Source: Progne subis subis (taxonomy: Eukaryota; Chordata; Aves; Passeriformes; Hirundinidae). Taken from it: DNA of 64,000 nucleotides. The DNA lies in NCBI GenBank assembly GCA_022316685.1, contig JAKJHU010000030.1, positions 15,890,018 to 15,954,017 on the forward strand. Reading direction: 5' to 3'. The number at the start of each line of letters is the position of its first letter. Position 1 is the first letter of the stretch. This document shows positions 1-10,020 of this stretch, in pieces. A program made the position numbers and the translations under genes. The notes below the pieces were generated by a model. It was not told the origin of the DNA. It made no database searches and saw nothing but the letters and a program-made list of their open reading frames with translations.

Positions 1-539
1 CTATGTGAATATCCCTCTGAAAGCTTTGCCCTTGTACAAAGTTGGGGGGGGTGGGGGGTGTGTGGAAATAGACTTGCAGAGAAAAAAGGGAAGACTAAAC
101 TCAGGAATAAATGAAGCTGAGTTTTGCTAGCTGCTGGAATTTTTCCTCAATGTCCTTGGATGTGGCCACTGAGGGGACCCTAAGGTTTGAGGTCTGGAGG
201 AAGGATCCCAAATTGCAGGGTCTGCAGGAGAACCATTGCAACAGGAAAATGAGACAGTTTGTGGAAGATAAAGAATATCAATGCAAAGCTGAAGAAGGAA
301 CAAGAAAAATAATTAAAGCAGCAGATACAAAAGAAACTGGAGACAGAGCAGTTCTGTTACTCAGTACAATGTGTTTATTTACTTGTGTTTATTTGCTAGT
401 CTAGTAAAACATGTGCTATATTTAAACATTTATATAACTGTTAGTCCTAGGAGAAATATGTGAATATATCATAATGTGAATTTACCTAAACATGTTTTTG
501 TAGAAATGATCAACTTTATAATTAAAAAAGAAATGGGGA
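1..539. other. Unassigned AT-rich DNA
   Basis: No gene or known repeat recognised. A G-rich run (about 43-60, two G tracts split by one T) could form a quadruplex. A 97-codon frame at 111-404 (+) has no recognisable domain, no supporting splice or promoter context and an ordinary hydrophobic C-terminal stretch. I do not call it a gene. Confidence 0.5.
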
Positions 540-1081
540 ATTGTGAGAAGACAGATAGAAATAGTGCTAAAGGGAATCTTGTCCCCCATACATTGCAGCT
601 GTGTTAATTATCAAGGGGTGGGAACAGCCTTGCCCTCACAGCTATGGGTGTGATAAAAGAGTGAATTAGCTGGTAGAGGAATCAGCTGGAGTTTGCTGCC
701 TGTGCTGTGAGGAAGAAGAGACAGGAGGTTATGCCAGGGACAGAAAGGAGTGAGCTGCAGCAGGAAGAGAGAAGAAGGAGAGAAAGAGCTAGAGCCGTGT
801 GGAGCTACTCATGGGAGGCTACATAGAAAAGGTATGAAAGACTTTTTTTAGATAACAAGGTACTGATGCTTGGAGCCCTCTGAAGTTTTTAAAGAAGCAC
901 TCTTGAGTGCTGTGGCCTCTCAACAACGACAAGGCTGTGCTTGCAGTCAGAACAGATGATTGTGGACCCTTGCCAGTGTCTATGCCTTGGCTCTGCTTTA
1001 TTTGTGTCAAAGTAGCCTAAGAGAAGATCTGCTAATAAAATGACTGTTCTGTGCAATACAGTAGGTCTGACTGAAGCCATA
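540..1081 (+). mobile_element. LTR-like unit, probably an endogenous retrovirus LTR
   Basis: The segment has the look of a forward-strand LTR. It starts near TGTGAGAAGAC (542). A TATA-like GTGATAAAAG lies near 651, a purine-rich stretch follows (about 700-800), and a polyadenylation signal AATAAA sits at 1034-1039 within CTGCTAATAAAATGAC. The overall base composition is richer in G and C than the flanks. I think it belongs to a bird LTR family, but I could not find a clean target-site duplication, so both ends are approximate. The TATA to AATAAA distance (about 380 bp) is long for an LTR. It could instead be an old single-copy sequence. Confidence 0.4.
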
Positions 1082-1420
1082 TTGGATATTTGAAGGGGCT
1101 AGGGTAGCTGCATGCACAGGTTAGCATATGTGGCTTCAGAAGGCAGCTGCTCTGCAAACCAGACCATCAGATTTGAAATTACCAGACACCAAGTAATCAC
1201 TCCACTATATGCTTTTGGTGAGAATAAATATTACAGGTATGTTTTTAGCCAAATCACATCTCTGACTGTGATGTGTTGATCTTGACTATATGCTAAATGC
1301 TCACCAGGGCCATTCTATCACTTCCCAATCTCAGCTGGAGAGGAAGAAAGAAAAACACAACAGGAGGCTTGTAGGCTGAAGTAAAGGCAGAGGAAAATCA
1401 CTCATTGATTACTGTCATGG
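1082..1420. other. Unassigned spacer
   Basis: Sequence between the LTR-like unit and the ERVL-derived repeat. No open frame with recognisable content, no RNA gene and no repeat that I can name. Confidence 0.5.
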
Positions 1421-1895
1421 GTGATACAGACTCATGGAAATTAGTTTAATTTATTACCAATCAAAGCAGAGCAGGATCATAAGACGTAAATCCAAGTCTC
1501 AGAACATCTTTGCTCCATCCCTCCCTTCTTCCTGGGTTCAGCTTTGCTCCAAATTTCTCTACCTCCTCTCACTGAGTGTCATGTGGGTACAGGGGAATGG
1601 AGTCTGCGGTCAGTTCATCACCTGTCATTTTTGCTGCTCTTTCCTCCTCAGGGGAAGGACTCTCACACTCTTGTCCTGCTCAGGTATGTCCCTTGTAGGG
1701 TCGCAGGTCCTGCCAGCATATCTGCTCCAGCATGGGCTCCTTTTTCCATGGGGCCACAGTTCCTGCCAGGACCCAGCTCCAGCATGGTGTTCCCATGTGG
1801 TCACAGCCTCCTTCAGGCATCCCCCTGCTCTGGCATGGGCTCTTCCATGGGCTGCAGGTGGATCTCTGCTCCCCCGTTATCATGCGTGGAGTGGG
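1421..1895. mobile_element. ERVL-derived repeat, first part
   Basis: This resembles a dispersed ERVL-related repeat of bird genomes. It begins with GTGATACAGACTCATGGAAA and a TTTAATTTATTACC segment. It continues with imperfect tandem units built on 'CTCCAGCATGGGCTCC ... CATGGGGCCACAG ... CTGCCAG' between about 1680 and 1870. These units are why several overlapping frames stay open here (1434-1916 and 1544-2008 on +, 1680-1883 on -). They are repeat artefacts, not genes. The repeat breaks off near 1890 at GCGTGGAG and resumes near 2592. Family assignment rests on remembered resemblance; orientation relative to a retroviral genome was not determined. Confidence 0.6.
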
Positions 1896-2591
1896 AGCTT
1901 CAGAGAAAGTTTTTAGAGAAGTCCTGCCTCATAGCAGTGAAAACCTTTTCAGAGGGGAGCTTTGGGGCAGCTGGATCTGATCTTAGCCTCAGGCTGTCAA
2001 TAGTTTAAGTGACCTTGTCCCACAGGTTTTAATGATGTCAAATAATATATATTTACAAAAAATTAGTTATTTATTATGAGAAATTACTAGACAAAAGATC
2101 TTAATCAGAATTATTTATTACACAGTAAAAGCTAAAACTACTAATAGTGTCTAGTGTAATATAGAGCACTATAGTAAAGTAATTACATTAATGCTAGCAA
2201 AAAGAAACCATTATTAATTAGATTGATACAACTCACCAATATCAACACTTGTGGACAGATCTTTCTCTTAACCTTGAGGTTAATATCTTTGGTGGGTGTC
2301 CTTGACACCCAAGGAAGCAGTCTTCTAAGGAAGAATGTTGCAAGAACCTAACTCTATGAAAGTGAACTGGACTTTTACAGAGTAAATTGATTGACTGTCA
2401 GTCATATGCCCCCCAGTCATCTGTGTCAGCTTAGCATTTTTAGGTAAGGGTACTTTACCATATCTGCTTCACTATCGGGGTCAAACTGATTTTAGCATAA
2501 TTCAACACCAAAACCTGCATGTCATCCCCTCTCAGTCCATCACCAATAGCCTTGCATTATTTGGGCATTATTTGAGTTGCTTGACCACATT
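1896..2591. other. AT-rich segment interrupting the ERVL-derived repeat
   Basis: About 0.7 kb of AT-rich DNA with no resemblance to the repeat on either side. It contains several TTTATT motifs (AATAAA on the other strand), for instance around 2070 and 2115. That would fit a nested reverse-strand LTR, but I found no matching terminal duplications. It may be a nested insertion or diverged sequence of the same element. Confidence 0.4.
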
Positions 2592-2908
2592 CCAGGCACA
2601 GCATCCTGCTACACCCATGGGCTCAGGGGCACAGCTGTCTCATCTTTGCTCTGGTGCGTGGAGCATTGTCTCTCCTTTTTCCTCACTGACCTGGGTGCCT
2701 GCAGGGCTCTTTCTCTTTCTAATCTGACTGCTCTCTCCTGCTGCTGCCACCATCACTGATGGGCTCAGCCTTGGCTTGTGGTGGGTCCATCTTGGAGCTG
2801 GCTGGCATTGGCTCCATTGGAAATGGGGAGGTTTCTGGCAACTTCTCACAGAAGCCACTCCTGTAGCCCTCCACTGCCAAGACCTTGCCATGCAAACCCA
2901 ATGCAGTG
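2592..2908. mobile_element. ERVL-derived repeat, second part
   Basis: This continues the repeat at 1421-1895. Landmarks are CACCCATGGGCTCAGGGGCA, a GCTGCTGCCACCATCACTG stretch (about 2740-2758), CAACTTCTCACAGAAGCCAC, and the terminal CTTGCCATGCAAACCCAATG near 2885-2904. That terminal motif is the end I associate with this bird ERVL-related family. The 110-codon reverse frame at 2640-2972 lies over it and is not a gene. Confidence 0.6.
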
Positions 2909-4030
2909 ACCGAGCACAGGGTGTGGCTCTGTGAATTCTTGTATTGTCACTGGGCAGGCACCTGGATTGCATGACAGGGGCAAATTTGGGATGACTCCTT
3001 CCAGTGGAAGCAGGGGCTTTGATAAAATTTTAGGGCAATCATGACATGTCTGTTTCAGAAAGCTGTGTGTTATCTTCCCTGAAGATCTAATTTTTGCCCA
3101 GGCTCCTTAGAGACTAACCAGCTTCATTCTTTCAAGTGCCTAAGCATAAAAGCAATGAGACATGTAGTTTAAATGAAGTTAGAAATGCATGCCTAATTAG
3201 TAACACTTATTTTATTTTGAAAATGTGCTAATATATATATTTTATCTGTAATTATAAAAATGAAAAGCAGAAATATAAAGCCAGTATTCTAACACCAATT
3301 ATTGCTGTGTCTTGGTTTTGAATTAATTTTTGTATTTCTCATTTAAAGTATCAATTTCTGAGGTTGATGAGACCTTCTGTTTGTAAGTAGAGGGCTTGGT
3401 GAACTTGTGTGTCCACTTCATTAATATAAATAATTTAAAAAAGTAATATGCCACTAAAATAAAGGTTAGCCAACTAATTAATGAGAAGAAAGTTTCAGTT
3501 CTTTACTTCCAATCTGCAGTTGGCATACCAGCTTTTTTCATTGCTTATTTAATCATACTGTACCCTCTGGCTTAGTTAGGCACAGTAGCAGAAACTACTA
3601 AAATCAGCATGTCTGTTTTTTGGATTCTTTTGACTATGTACATTTCTGAAAACTATCAGGTGACTATTTTGATATGCCACAGATCTTCTTTCTTTTGCCC
3701 TGCTTTTAAATCAATGCCTGCTCTGAAGCCAATTCAGTCAATAGAATATTATTGCCTTCCAGAGAATTTGGGCTGCATCCTGAAAAACAGATAAAATATA
3801 GTGCAGTTCCTATTAATAACAAGAAGAAAGAGGTTGGTTTGTGACTTTGCATTTCTGCTAGGTCTGTTAGCGTACTAGTTTCCTTCATCTTTCAAAATCG
3901 TAAAACATAGTAAATGAAGAAGAAAAGGATGAAGGTAGCAAACATTTATCAAAACAGTACAAAAAAATCCATTAATAATGCTCATTAATATGTTTTAAAT
4001 AGAAGAACTAGCGTTGTTTGTTTAGGGTTT
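2909..4030. other. Unassigned AT-rich DNA
   Basis: No gene recognised. The short frames at 3609-3794 (+) and 3706-3888 (-) overlap each other on opposite strands and have no family features. Local AT-rich runs such as TAATATATATATTTTAT near 3230 are simple sequence. Confidence 0.5.
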
Positions 4031-4220
4031 TCCCCCTAGTTTCCCTTTTACAAATAAAATACAAACATTATAATTCCGATAAGTGACACCAGATTTTGGA
4101 AAATGGACAACACAATGAAACCACATTGGCTAAAATCTTCAGGATACTGGCATGTAAAACACAATCCTAAAAAAACTGGCCAATTTATCTGCAATTAAAA
4201 TAACAGGCTCATAAAAGGAA
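4031..4220 (+). repeat. Inverted repeat, left arm (unnamed dispersed element)
   Basis: This segment is the reverse complement of 9829-10020 with only scattered mismatches. Shared landmarks are CCCCTAGTTTCC, TTACAAATAAAATACAAA, ATTCCGATAA, GACAACACAATGAAACCACA, ATCTTCAGGATACTGGCATG and CTGCAATTAAAATA. The match ends abruptly at about 4031 on the outer side and fades near 4220. Two diverged copies of one dispersed repeat in opposite orientation is the simplest reading. I could not name the family. It has no coding signature and contains AATAAA in this orientation. Confidence 0.75.
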
Positions 4221-4288
4221 GTGTGATGTCACAAGAAAGTGTTACAAGAAAGTGTGAGGTTACAAGAAAGTGTTAGGTCACAAGAAAG
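4221..4288 (+). repeat. Short tandem array, about 18-bp unit
   Basis: Four imperfect units of the type GTGTGAGGTCACAAGAAA run head to tail: GTGTGATGTCACAAGAAA, a shortened GTGTTACAAGAAA, GTGTGAGGTTACAAGAAA, and GTGTTAGGTCACAAGAAA. The array starts exactly where the left arm of the inverted repeat fades. The right arm has no such array. Confidence 0.8.
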
Positions 4289-5656
4289 AAGCCTAGTGTG
4301 GAATTCCATTTAGGTAATTTTCCTAGTAATTTATTAAATATTATAGTGTTTAAACCCAAACATAGAAATACAGAGAAGAAAGAAACCCTCTAGTCTTAAA
4401 AAGTCTATCACAAGGCAAACCTAACCAGATTTCTTTTTACTATTGAATTTGAAAAGATTTTCATGAAACTCAAGCTATCATGATAAATCCATGATACCAG
4501 TGAATCTATCACCATAGCATGCACAATACCTTCTGTAATTCATGGTGACGGCAGGGAGTTCTGTTTTTCTGTAGAGGTGTCCCAGTCACAAAACCCCACT
4601 GGTACAGGTAGGTTGGGATATAGAGGCATCCAGTGAGCAAGAGGAGGCCAGGGCTGTCCAGAGGAACCAGATTCAGCTGAACAAGAGGATGACCATGTCT
4701 CTGAAGCATTGACTGTCTAATCTGACCATAAGCAGGCCTAAATGGCTTTAATGTAACTTTTAGAGTCTGGATGGACAGGCCATCGAATAGATGCAGAGCT
4801 AAAAGATAACCTTGTTTATCTGAGTCATAGCTGAGGCAAGATTTCATTCAGCAATTGTATTTTACCACTTCCCTGGATGAACATAGCAGCACTTTGGATT
4901 TCATTTTCAGAATTTGTGAATATAGCAGTTTTCATGATCCCACAGATGTAGTGAGAAGAAGAGGTGCCCTATAACTTATCATCCTGAGATGGTGGGAGTA
5001 TTGTATGACACAGCCTGACAAGAGACCCTAAATAGAAAGCCATACGTCTGGCACTCCATTTTCCTTGGAGATTTGCAGCTTGTACACAGTCTATGATCAT
5101 GCACTCCTGAAAAAGTTCTTGCTATTGCTGACGTATAATTGAAGCTGGGGCAAAATACTGTTCTTTAATATCACTGCTTTTCCCCAGTTAGAATCATAGG
5201 TACTTTCTTTTCAGAAAAAAATTCAGCTGCTTTCATATTGATGTTAAACTGATAAATAACAAAGTAAATGCTACTACTATAGAATGTGAAAGCTTTCACT
5301 ACCTGCTAGATTTCTGGTATTACTGTGGTGCTCCAAGAAGAGAGCCTTGCTGGGTACCATCTGAGATGTGGGTTTAACTTCCTATGAGCAAAACTGGCCA
5401 CAGCCTTAGCAAACTTGCTGTCAAGAGTTTTGCAAGTGGTGCAGAGAGGAAGTCTTCTGAGATATGTTTTGTAAGGTGAGAAATGTTTTGGGACATGTTT
5501 CTGAAGATTTCCTCTCAGCAATGAGGACCAGTATAGGATTCTCCAACAAACAAGTGCTCTGGTTTCAGAACTGGGATGTGGATAGCGAAGCTGAGTGGAA
5601 ACAGATTATCAAACGTGTTACATCAAGGGAATGGTTGGCTGTCTCAGGAAGGAGGC
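4289..5656. other. Unassigned DNA
   Basis: No gene or nameable repeat. The 112-codon reverse frame at 4509-4847 and the 85/107-codon forward frames from 5464 and 5576 lack recognisable domains, and the last two run into LTR1. Confidence 0.5.
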
Positions 5657-6311
5657 TCTCGGGTTTTTTTCCCCAAGATTCAGGTGGTTTTAGAGTCTTT
5701 TTGCCCTCTGCAAAGCTCTGAGCCAAACGCAAGAAAGAGACAGAGCCTTCAGGTTCTGATTTTTCAAGGTTGCATGCTTTGTTTATTGTTTTTTATCTTA
5801 CAAATTTCTCAGTGCCCAACAAAGGTCTGTGCAGCTGCTCAGGCATCTGGTGACTCCCTGACTCCTCCCAAACTGGGCAGTCATTATCTTTTATACTAAT
5901 TGCTATGTGTTCTTTATTTATCATTATTTGCCAATACCTATCACTTATACTAAAAAGGTCATCCCTACTTTGACCCAATCTCTTTAAACTACTTTGTGCC
6001 ACCGTCACTGCAGAAAATGGAGTGAGGGAAGAAGAAAGAAGAAGCAGGAGACAACGCCCCAAATCCTCCATCTTGCTCCCATTCACTTCAATACTAAAAC
6101 CCCAAACCTACTGTTTTCTCACCCTGTGATAAGCTAAACTACTATCTTTCACACTCTTGTGGCTTGCAATCCTTCCCGCAGTGCAGGAAGCCTTTCCCAT
6201 GGACTGAGATCAAAGCCAATGTCCCTCTGGGCTCTGGGCCAGGGTCCCAGACCCCTCTGTCCAGGTGTCTGACTCTCCAGGGCAGCCAAAGGAATGCCCT
6301 GGACTCCAACA
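5657..6311 (-). mobile_element. Solo LTR, family LTR1, copy A
   Basis: A 655-bp reverse-strand LTR. On the minus strand it starts with TGTTGGAGTCCAGGGCATTC. It carries a TATA box (TTTTATA on +, about 5889-5895) and AATAAA (TTTATT on +, 5782-5787) about 105 bp further on, which is normal LTR spacing. It is flanked by GGAGGC at 5651-5656 and 6312-6317, a 6-bp target-site duplication that fits ERVK-type (class II) integration. The 3' end reads CCGAGA rather than the usual CA. A near-identical copy lies at 26300-26953. No gag, pol or env remains nearby, so it is a solo LTR. The 97-codon reverse frame at 5793-6086 is conserved in both copies only because the LTR is; it has no known function. Confidence 0.9.
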
Positions 6312-9300
6312 GGAGGCTGATTACTCTGAAGCTACTCAGCATTGAAATAGATTCCAGGGACGGTAACTCTGGTGGACAAGATGGTCATTATGGATAGCCT
6401 CTACCTCATGTAGAGGCCATGGTGTAGAGGGACAGGGATGAGCCAGCCACCTTCCATAGAAGACAGAAGAACCTCCAAAGGACCTCACCACTTGGTGATA
6501 CAGAGAACTACTGAAAGCCAAACCCTACAATGGGGAAGGTGCAAACTAAAAGCGTTCTATCGATGTTGCATTAGATTTTGTTGCTTTGAGTTTTGCTGAC
6601 CTAAAAGAGATTTTTCTAGCTTCTATTATACAATATTTATTATTTTTTTAGTTAGATGAAACCTGTTAGGGAGAGAAAAGCATTTGTTTGCATTCTAAAA
6701 CCTGCTAATCTCCTCTGGAATCTCAATATAAGGGACAGGTTTAACTGTATTTGTCTCGTTGCTGTGACAGACTTGAGCCATCATCCACACAGACATATTG
6801 AACAAAGACAAGAGCTGATATAAAAAATAAAAGGCAAAGTTCAAAGTTCCCTGAAAATTACCGATGTACAAGGGAATTGCGGACAGTAGATGTGCTCCTA
6901 TGGAGGGATGAAAATACAAGTTCATATACCCAAGCAATTAGCCAATAAAAGCAGTCTTTGTGGTAGTGCTCTAAGTTTCTTTGGGGTAAGGAAAAATTAC
7001 ATTCATCAAGATTAATGAAAAGTGATGGACCAGACCAGAAATTGTGAGCCCTAAGTGTATCAAAGTTAGATAAGGGGATACCTTACTCTCAATTGGAACA
7101 GTGAAGCGCTGGAAAAATTTCCAGGGAGCTTGTGGGGCCTCTGGCACCCAGAACAGATTAGGAACACATCTGCTAGGAATAAAATAGATATAGTTGATCC
7201 TGATTAAGGATTGGGTAAAGCAGTACCTGACCTCTCACAGGTCTGATTTATTGATTGCAGCATAGGATAAGAAAGGCGGTGGTGTTTGAATTGGTAAGAA
7301 AAGCTGAAATCCAGAGATTTTCTACACTATGAAATTTAGTCATGACTGACATGTTAATGATACAGGGACTGGAATACACCTTCTGAGTTCCAGCAAGGAT
7401 GAGACATTGGGAGTTTCTGGGTCCTGAAGGATAGACTTGGGGGAGCCAAACTGGGGGATTAACAAGGTTTAAATTAGAGAAGGTTTCAAACTGTAGTAAA
7501 CTGAATCACAGGGAGAAGATGGCAAGATGTAAAAATACCAAAAAGAGAGATGGAGAAATTCTGTGATTATAAATGGCAGAGAGATCAGGAAAAAGATGAA
7601 GAAAGGTAATCAGGATGTTCATAAAGGACAAATACCGAGAAGTGGGGGAGTGAGCTGGAGGATAAGAAGAAGATACAGAGTAGTGGCTATATTGAACTGA
7701 AGATTCCTAATTTATCAGTCCTTAATGGCAGAAGAAGGAGGTAGAGTAAAGAAAGAAGGGTGTATTCCCTCAAGTGCAATTTCTGATGACTACCTTCTCA
7801 TTTCAATCTTCATGGACTGCTGGGGTTTCTTATCGAAAAAAGGATATAATCATCTGGCATGTGAAGGGTTCTGTTAGCATAAGGAAGGCAACTGCAAAAA
7901 ATATTTCTTTCTAAAAAGAATAACTTGTTGGTTTGTGTTTCACAAGTTATGCAGGCTTCTGTAAAAACAGGCTTAAAGCAGCTGCTTTTGATGTCAGCTA
8001 CAACTCTCAAGCCTGGTTTTCAGACTGACATTTTGGTACTATTGGAGGAACTATCAGTCTGGTTTTGTAGATCTTTTACAATACTCTAAGTTTGAAGAAA
8101 TTATATGATAATACTTGTACTTGCATGGGGATCTTCCTTGCAGATCTGCCATGGGCTACTTGGCATGTTTGAATTAGGCATTGAATTAGGCCCAGCATTT
8201 AAACATTGCTATAATTCTCTTGGAAGTATCTCCAAAGACTTTAGTTTGTTTCCTTTCCCTAGTGAAAATAGTTTTTGATTTAAATGTTCCCCTCATGGTA
8301 TGTGCAACCAAAGATTACCATCAAATGCCATCAAATGCACAGGCAGAAGAGACAGAGATAAACTTGTGAGACTTTTGTACAAGGTAAATGAGGTTTCTGG
8401 ACACAGACACCTGCTACCTCTCCTAGCCCCATGGTCTGGTCTGCTTGGGTGGAACCCTGTGTGAAAGTAGGCTGAAGTAAATGAGCTGGGTCAGCACAAG
8501 GTTTCCTGAAGGACAAGGTCCTAATACTGAGGAAACTAAAGCAGGTTTTTTAAATCCTTCTGGCACAATAAGCAGCTTTTGCAGAGCAGTGCAGGCTATG
8601 TGGGGTTTTGTTTTTGTTTTGTAAATTGGGGTTGTGAACTCCACAATTCTCAAAGGAAATTATTTTTTGTGTGGAACTGTTTTCAACTATGCACATGCAG
8701 AATACCCTTTCTGTCTGTGCTTAGAGGAAACTCATGGCTTTTCTATCACTAAAAGCCTGGCTGAGGGTTCCACAGAAGCAGGTTAGATTGAGCAGGGTAA
8801 TAAACATCTTCCTCCCTGCTTAGATTCCCCAGGTACTCCTAAGAGGCACACATGTTTTTCTGAGCACTCTCTACTTCTTATATCCACAATGTGCAATTCA
8901 GTGGGAAGCACTTCAAAAATTTTACTCTGGGAAACTTGGCCTTAACCTTTCACAAGGTTCAACAAGGATCTGCAAAGCCGGTTGTTTTACACTCTCCAGA
9001 TAATCATTCATGATAACAATATGGGAAACAGAATATTGGAAAATTGGAAAGAAACCTCTTTTGTGAAACAGTCAGCAAATTTCACTGTGCAAGGAGCAAA
9101 ACCAATTATTATTAAAGAGGTGAACTTCGGAGTGGAATTAAGAGGAGAATCCATAGACAATCCTGCCTAAAATTTACCCAGTTCAGAACTCTGCTGAGAA
9201 GCTGTATCAGTGTGTTACAAGTCCAGTAGCACCCTCCCACTGCATGGCCCAGGGCACATCAATAGCACATTGGCTATAGTGGAAGAAAGTAACCTTGAAC

Positions 9301-9828
9301 ATTGAACCCCAGCTGCTTCACTTCATGTCTCAGTTTGGGAACTGTTCCAACTGTCTCCAAGCCAAAGGCTCCTCCAGGTCTGCACCCCCATGGGCATGGG
9401 GGAGCCTTGCTGTCCTGCCTCAGTACACCCATCTGGTGGAGAACTGGTGACCTCCCATAAAAGTCGTTTGAGACATTTGTAATGAAAAAAGCATTCAAGA
9501 GATTATCTCTCTCTTAGTGAGAGAGGCACCACAAACTCAGAGAAGATGGAGGGCCAAAGGCCCTGCAGTGAGAATCTGCTCTCTGTTCTCAAGAGAGGCT
9601 TTTTTTCAGTCCTCTTGAAGCAGAGAATATCCTGATCAGTCCTTTAGGAAGAAGCGTTGGCTGGGGTTGTTAGCTTGGTCACAACATTGCACCGTCAGAT
9701 TGTAATGTCTTTTACTTTAGAATTACCTCAGATCTGCCCAACAGAGAAATTCAAGTCTGTAGGTATCCCTACATCCAAGTCATCATAGACAGTATTGGAA
9801 CATCACTTAGTGTTTCATTCCCTAACAT
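6312..9828. other. Unassigned DNA inside the inverted-repeat interval
   Basis: About 3.5 kb without a recognisable gene, RNA or named repeat. Roughly 7250-7750 is purine-rich on the + strand. Open frames are all under 81 codons, mostly on the minus strand, with no family signature. Confidence 0.5.
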
Positions 9829-10020
9829 TTTCTTTTATGAGGCTGCTATTTTAATTGCAGATAACTTGGCCAGATTTTTTAGGATTGTGTTTTACATGCC
9901 AGTATCCTGAAGATTTTAGCCAATGTGGTTTCATTGTGTTGTCCATTTTCCAAAGTCTGGTGTCATTGTTATCGGAATGATAATATTTGTATTTTATTTG
10001 TAAAATGGAAACTAGGGGAG
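9829..10020 (-). repeat. Inverted repeat, right arm (unnamed dispersed element)
   Basis: Reverse complement of 4031-4220. Landmarks on + are TTTTAATTGCAGATAA, GTTTTACATGCCAGTATCCT, TGTGGTTTCATTGTGTTGTC and AAAATGGAAACTAGGGGAG. The 103-codon reverse frame at 9851-10162 crosses it and its flank; the corresponding frame is not kept open in the left arm, so I do not regard it as a gene. The element may extend further into 10021-10160, but nothing there matches the left arm. Confidence 0.75.

Noticed and set aside
1434..2008. Overlapping forward frames of 160 and 154 codons
   Set aside because: They lie on the imperfect tandem units of the ERVL-derived repeat; two frames open at once over one stretch reflects composition, not coding.
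5793..6086. 97-codon reverse frame also present at 26435-26728
   Set aside because: Conserved only because it lies in two copies of the same LTR; no retroviral or host domain is recognisable.
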